A DNA stretch of 64,000 nt, from positions 24,785,001 through 24,849,000 of the forward strand of contig NC_091968.1 in the NCBI RefSeq assembly GCF_036711975.1, in the 5' to 3' direction. This DNA is from Onthophagus taurus. Lineage: Eukaryota > Arthropoda > Insecta > Coleoptera > Scarabaeidae. The notes under the pieces were generated by a model. The model was not told the DNA's origin. It saw only the letters and a program-made list of their open reading frames with translations, and ran no database searches. Made by a program: the position numbers and the translations under genes. Positions 60,301 to 64,000 of this stretch are shown here, piece by piece (position 1 is the first letter of the stretch; each line of letters starts with the position of its first letter).

Positions 60301-62132
60301 ATTAAAAAAGGCCACACACGCTTCTTCGCCGGTTAAATGTTTTGTTACTTACGTTCAACATTTACCAACGGGACAAGGTACTTAATATTTAATTTTTCCA
60401 TTTCCGATTATTAAAAATTTTTATTTTGGTTTAGAAAAAGGAAAGTTCCTTGCTTTGGATTTGGGAGGAACGAATTTTCGCGTTTTATTAATCGAATTGA
60501 GTGAGAAACATTTCGAAATGCGCTCCAAGATCTTTGCCATTCCAAAAAATATTATGACCGGTACTGGAACACAACTTTTCGATCACATCGCCGAGTGTAT
60601 GGCAACGTTTATGGCGGAAGTTAAAATTGGCCCAGAACCTTTACCTTTAGGATTTACATTTAGTTTTCCATTACAACAAGTTGGATTAAGTAAAGGGATT
60701 TTAAGTCGATGGACGAAAGGGTTTAAATGCACCGGTGTTGAAGGAAATGACGTTGTTGAGTTTTTAAAGACAGCCGTTGATAAACGAGGGGTAAGATAAT
60801 AATCAAAAAGATATTAATCAAAATTTTTTAATGGATTAATTGGGTTGCCTAACTTCAAAAAATTTTAAATTTAATTTATTTTGGATTTAGTTAAAAAGTC
60901 GTATTATGGCTATTTTGAATGATTCGACGGGTACTTTGGTTGCTTGCGCGTGGAGATCGCGATTTTGTAAAGTTGGATTAATTATTGGTGAGAGGAAAAT
61001 GTAAAAAACATTTTTTTTCACATTAAAAGTAGTTAAATTTTCGTTTATTTGTGTTTCTTAGTTTGTTCTTTGCTTTCAGGACATCAAACTTAAAATCACA
61101 GCCGTTTTAAACGACACAACCGGAACTTTGATGTCCTGCGCTTGGAAGAATCCTAATTGCAAAATTGGGTTGATTATCGGTAAATAAAATGATCCCGAAA
61201 ACGATTTTCCTTTCATTATCAACCTAATTTTCCAAATCTTCCTCTCTTAATCTGTTTTAAAAGGAAATTAATTGAATATTGCTGTTTAGGAACTGGTACA
61301 AATGCTTGTTATGTGGAGAAGCAAAAAAATGCTGAATTTTTTGACGAACCCAGTACCGGCTCTGATGAAGTTTTAATTAACACGGAATGGGGTGCTTTCG
61401 GCGATGATGGGGGTCTCGATTTTATTTTCACCGAATTCGACAAAGAAATTGACCAAAATTCAATTAATCCAGGCAAACAAAAGTAAGTAAAAAATAATTA
61501 AAACAAATTAGGCAACCAACAATGCATAAAAATAATTTAAAATTATTTTTTTTTGGTTAGATTTGAGAAAATGATTTCTGGTATGTATATGGGGGAATTG
61601 GTTCGTTTAGTGCTCGTTAAATTATCGAAGGAGGGTTTGTTATTTGGCGGAAAATCATCCCCTGAATTAGAAAAGCGGGAACGATTCTATACAAAATATG
61701 TGTCGGAAATCGAAAGTGATCCAACGGGGGTTTTTACAAAGCAAAAACAGATCATGTTAGAAATGGGATTGGGTCACGCTTCCGAACAAGATATGGTGAA
61801 CGTAAGATTCGTTTGTGAGGTGGTCTCAAGAAGGGCCGCCTCTTTAGTTTCTGCCACGCTAGCTGCTTTATTAAATCGAATGGGTGAGCAGCATGTCACA
61901 ATTGGGGTCGATGGAAGTGTTTATAGGTTTCACCCGCATTTCCACGGATTAATGATGAAAGGAATTGGTGAATTAACTAATCCCGGAATTAAGGTATTAA
62001 AATTAAAAGAATTTTTTGCAAATTTTTAACCAAACGTTTTTAATTCAGTTTGATTTGATGTTATCTGAAGATGGAAGTGGAAGAGGAGCAGCTTTAGTGG
62101 CAGCTGTAGCGGCTTCAAAAGTGGGTAGATGA
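57233..62132 (+). CDS. Hex: Hexokinase gene 2, with alternative first exons and mutually exclusive catalytic exons
   Basis: Common exons 60215-60377, 60435-60790, then either 60891-60987 (4a) or 61080-61179 (4b), then 61290-61482, 61561-61993 and 62049-62132. Candidate first exons: 57233-57349, 59084-59206, 59276-59314, all phase 0. With 57233 and 4b the protein is 481 aa; with 59276, 455 aa. Motifs: [41 protein letters not shown] (4b) or [10 protein letters not shown] (4a) with the catalytic Asp, [39 protein letters not shown] and [16 protein letters not shown]. It is a tandem paralogue of the gene at 36-48 kb, in the same direction. Glucose phosphorylation; no key residue missing. Confidence 0.95.
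57505..58115. repeat. 260-bp tandem repeat in hexokinase 2 intron 1
   Basis: Two full units and a partial third: GTGAGGTT(G/A)TGTTTATTTC near 57511 and 57770, ACCTCGGAGTTTTT, AAATTATAAATGACGTTTTA and TTTTGACATTTCTTTTTGTA near 57688 and 57946. No coding potential; the 99-codon frame here is an artefact. Confidence 0.8.
58120..59080. other. Hexokinase 2 intron: nothing certain
   Basis: AT-rich, no ORF of note. A C/T-rich stretch from 59000 to 59080 lies directly ahead of the ATG at 59084 and could be a promoter/5' UTR. Confidence 0.4.
59084..59206 (+). CDS. Hex: Hexokinase 2 alternative first exon 1b (41 codons), tentative
   Basis: Opens [10 protein letters not shown] and reads a basic, Ser/Arg-rich segment ([16 protein letters not shown]) to a weak GTTAAC donor. 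A second possible donor three codons on (CAC/GTGATA) is also phase 0. The frame is less AT-biased than its surroundings. A basic N-terminus of this type could act in targeting, but that is speculation. Confidence 0.45.
59276..59314 (+). CDS. Hex: Hexokinase 2 alternative first exon 1c (13 codons)
   Basis: Opens [13 protein letters not shown] and meets CAG/GTATGC, a good donor, phase 0. It gives the shortest and most ordinary N-terminus (455-aa protein). Confidence 0.6.
59320..60214. other. Hexokinase 2 intron before the common exons
   Basis: No repeat array, no ORF. AT-rich with GATA strings. Confidence 0.5.
60891..60987 (+). CDS. Hex: Hexokinase 2 mutually exclusive exon 4a (97 nt)
   Basis: Bounded by GGATTTAG and G/GTGAGA. 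Encodes [16 protein letters not shown] then [17 protein letters not shown]. It is homologous to exon 4b over its whole length but one codon shorter and more diverged from other hexokinases, while keeping the catalytic Asp and the G-L-I-I-G. Spliced with 4b it would shift into TAA within five codons. Confidence 0.8.
61080..61179 (+). CDS. Hex: Hexokinase 2 mutually exclusive exon 4b (100 nt)
   Basis: Bounded by TTTGCTTTCAG and G/GTAAAT. Encodes [17 protein letters not shown] then [17 protein letters not shown], nearly identical to the corresponding part of the unsplit exon of hexokinase 1. This is the conserved, canonical version. Only 92 nt separate it from 4a. Confidence 0.85.
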
Positions 62133-62307
62133 GGAATGTTGAATTTTATTTTAGATTTTCATTTGAAATTGATCTACTTAGAAGAGTATCATTTATTTTT
62201 GGACTTTGTTCCTAATGTAAAATCCTTTTTTAGACTTATTAAAGAGTTTTATATTGTTGTATATATGATTTTAGGATATTTCTTATTATTAACATTGTGT
62301 TATTTAT

Positions 62308-63251
62308 TACTTAACTCTTTATTAATTAATTTTGATTGTAATAAAAAGCAAATATTAGTTACGATACGATTTATAAATGTAAATAGTAACTTGTACTTTT
62401 TAAGAGGCATAAATATACTTTGTTTATAGAAATTTATTCTTTTTTTACAACAAAATGTTATTTAAACATTTTAAGATAGGCAACCCAAATTTCAGACGTT
62501 ATATAACCTATAAATTAAAATGACAGCTTTAACTTTAAAAACTAAATATAAATGAAAATTATGCTGATTTAAACGAAGTATTCGATAACATAGTGTTTGG
62601 TGAAGACAAATTGATTGTAGAGGGTTATTCGGAAGGATTAGAAAAAGGTAGAAAAGAAGAGAATGTTAACTCTTTATTAATTAATTTTCATTCTTATAAA
62701 AAGCAAATATTAGTTACGATACGATTCATAAATGTAAATAGTAACTTGTACTGTTTAAGAAGCATAAATATACTTTGTTTATAGAAATTTATTCTTATTT
62801 TACAACAAAATGTTATTTAAACATATTAAGATAGGCAACCCCAATTTCAGACGCTACATAACCTATAAATTAATATGACAGGTTAGTTTATTTATTAAAA
62901 TGTAATTCTAATTTTAACTTTAATAACTAAATATAAATGATGCTGATATAAACGAAGTTTTCGATGACATAGTGTTTAGTGAAGACAAATTGATTGATGA
63001 GGGTTATTTGGAAGGATTAGAAAAAGGTAGAAACAAAGGGAATGTTAACTCTTTATTAATTAATTTTTAATCGTTATAAAAAGCAAATATTAGTTGCGAT
63101 ATGATTTATAAATGTAAATAGTAACATGTACGTCTTAAGAGGCATAAATATACTTTGTTTATAAACTATGTTATTCTTATAACAAAATGTTATTTAAATA
63201 TTTTAAGATAGGCAACCCCTATTTCAGACGTTACATAACCTATAAATTAAA
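62308..63251 (+). pseudogene. Tandem decayed copies of the hexokinase 2 / LTO1 junction
   Basis: Units of about 375 bp begin with AACTCTTTATTAATTAATTT at 62312, 62670 and 63047. Each runs through ACTTTGTTTATAGAAATTTA-like sequence, then GCAACCCCAATTTCAGACG, ATAACCTATAAATTAA and an LTO1 5' end (GAAGACAAATTGATTG...). In copy 1 (LTO1 part 62521-62667) the donor of the first exon is lost (ATGACAGCTT). In copy 2 (62876-63043) the ATGACAGGTTAG donor is kept, but the acceptor AG has become AA. Both stop at the same point in LTO1 (after GAGAATGTT or GGGAATGTT). Only the third, at 63252, continues into a full gene. Confidence 0.8.
62340..62345 (+). terminator. Poly(A) signal of hexokinase 2
   Basis: AATAAA about 208 nt after the TGA at 62130-62132. 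The two downstream duplicated copies of this 3' flank have lost the AATAAA (TTATAAAAAGC), consistent with their being relics. Confidence 0.6.
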
Positions 63252-63719
63252 ATGACAGGTTAGTTTATTCATAAAAATGTAATTAATTCTAATTTTTAAC
63301 TTTAATAACTAGATATAAATGAAAATGATGCTGATATAAACGAAGTATTCGATAATATAGTGTTTAGTGAAGACAAATTGATTGAAGAGGGTTATTCGGA
63401 AGGATTAGAAAAAGGTAAAAACGAAGAGAATGTTGAAGGTTATCATTTAGGATACCATCGAGGCGCTGAGGTTGGTGCAGAGCTTGGTTATTACTTATCT
63501 GTTGCCGAAAGTTATCTAAAATCGTCCGAAAAATTATCAGAGAAGGTGTTAAAATCACTCAAAAAACTTGTGGATGAAGTAAATAAATTCCCAAACTGTA
63601 ATAACAAAGACGTTGATATTCTGAGTGAATTAGATAATATTAGAAGTTTGTTTAAAAAGACGTGTGCTTTATTAAAAGTGGACGCGTTTTATCCCGAATT
63701 AGATAATTTATCATTTTAA
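63252..63719 (+). CDS. LTO1: LTO1 / ORAOV1 homologue (Yae1-domain, Fe-S cluster adaptor)
   Basis: Two exons: a 7-nt first coding exon 63252-63258 (ATG ACA G, donor CAG/GTTAGT), a 54-nt intron, then 63313-63719. Total 137 aa, the usual length. Reads M-T-D-I-N-E-N-D-A-D then FDNIVFSEDKLIEEGYSEGL, the repeated G-Y-x-x-G-x-x-x-G helix GYHLGYHRGAEVGAELGYY, and a C-terminal helical part ending LSF. Family knowledge: LTO1 with YAE1 delivers the cytosolic CIA complex to the ABCE1 ribosome-recycling factor. No in-frame ATG exists in the larger exon before the motif, which is why the tiny first exon is needed. It is followed 3 nt later by another ATG. Confidence 0.85.
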
Positions 63720-63722
63720 AAA

Positions 63723-64000
63723 ATGCAAGAAATTAAACTTCAAATTGATAAGATTTTAGTTTATTTAAAAGAATATTATCCTCTAATTAGTTGTCATATG
63801 GTTAATTATTTCAATAAAAACCTTTATGAAAATTGCACCCCAAACGAATTAAAATTAGAATTTAATCAAAACGAATTCGATTTTTACGATGCCATAACAA
63901 ACCATGATTTAGCCCCAAATTTATTTAAATTCACCCAAAATTGCAAACAATTCCTTTTATACAACGGCAATATTTGTATCAACATAAACGATTTTCATAA
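63723..64000 (+). CDS. METTL25-like protein, N-terminal part, cut by right window edge
   Basis: The ATG at 63723-63725 opens 92 codons to the window end without a stop: M-Q-E-I-K-L-Q-I-D-K-I-L, then YLKEYYPLISCHMVNYFNKN and DFYDAITNHDLAPNLFKF. This arrangement (helix, hydrophobic turn, S-x-H-x-V-x-[YF]-F, then Trp/Tyr-E) resembles the N-terminus of METTL25/METTL25B methyltransferase-like proteins. The catalytic domain would lie beyond the window, so the name is tentative. It starts 3 nt after the LTO1 stop, leaving no room for a promoter or splice acceptor between them. Confidence 0.5.
   Translation, partial: MQEIKLQIDKILVYLKEYYPLISCHMVNYFNKNLYENCTPNELKLEFNQNEFDFYDAITNHDLAPNLFKFTQNCKQFLLYNGNICININDFH

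Noticed and set aside
62136..62429. Plus-strand 97-codon frame after hexokinase 2
   Set aside because: Lies in the 3' UTR/flank, hydrophobic AT-driven composition, and its second half is part of the duplicated junction unit.

Overview
This is a eukaryotic window, almost certainly an insect and perhaps a beetle (order inferred from general character only). It is AT-rich and intron-bearing, and most of it consists of tandem repeats and fragments of LINE, Penelope-like, piggyBac-like and mariner-like elements. All gene models below were read by eye from conserved protein motifs and GT/AG junctions; none was checked by a search.

Layout. (1) 1-6050, minus strand: the 5' coding exons of beta-heavy spectrin (karst), covering CH1, CH2 and the start of the spectrin repeats, cut by the left edge. 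Its upstream introns probably reach a candidate 5' UTR exon near 28.4-28.6 kb. They hold a 275-bp tandem array (11.1-16.3 kb), nested LINE debris (18.2-20.1 kb), a dispersed 530-bp-unit repeat (21.3-23.6 kb), a tRNA-Thr (24.6 kb) and a 470-bp tandem array (25.6-27.5 kb). (2) 30.2-34.5 kb, minus strand: MFAP1 (spliceosome) and an Abraxas/FAM175 family gene (deubiquitinase scaffold). They are separated by tandem, decayed copies of their own junction. (3) 36.3-48.4 kb, plus strand: hexokinase gene 1, with three candidate alternative first exons and a 5.2-kb third intron filled by a TIR element that carries about 23 copies of a 173-bp satellite. (4) 48.7-57 kb: repeats, two LINE endonuclease fragments and two weakly supported minus-strand terminal exons. 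(5) 57.2-62.1 kb, plus strand: hexokinase gene 2, again with three candidate first exons, plus two tandem alternative versions of the exon that carries the catalytic Asp. (6) 63.2-64 kb, plus strand: LTO1/ORAOV1, followed only 3 nt later by the ATG of a METTL25-like ORF that runs off the window.

The most interesting points are the mutually exclusive catalytic exons of hexokinase 2, where joining both would create an immediate stop; the LTO1/METTL25-like pair, which looks dicistronic; the repeated duplication of gene-gene junctions that leaves chimeric gene-end relics; and several repeat families (a palindromic short element, a tandem-array-plus-tail element, a satellite-carrying TIR element) that recur across the window.
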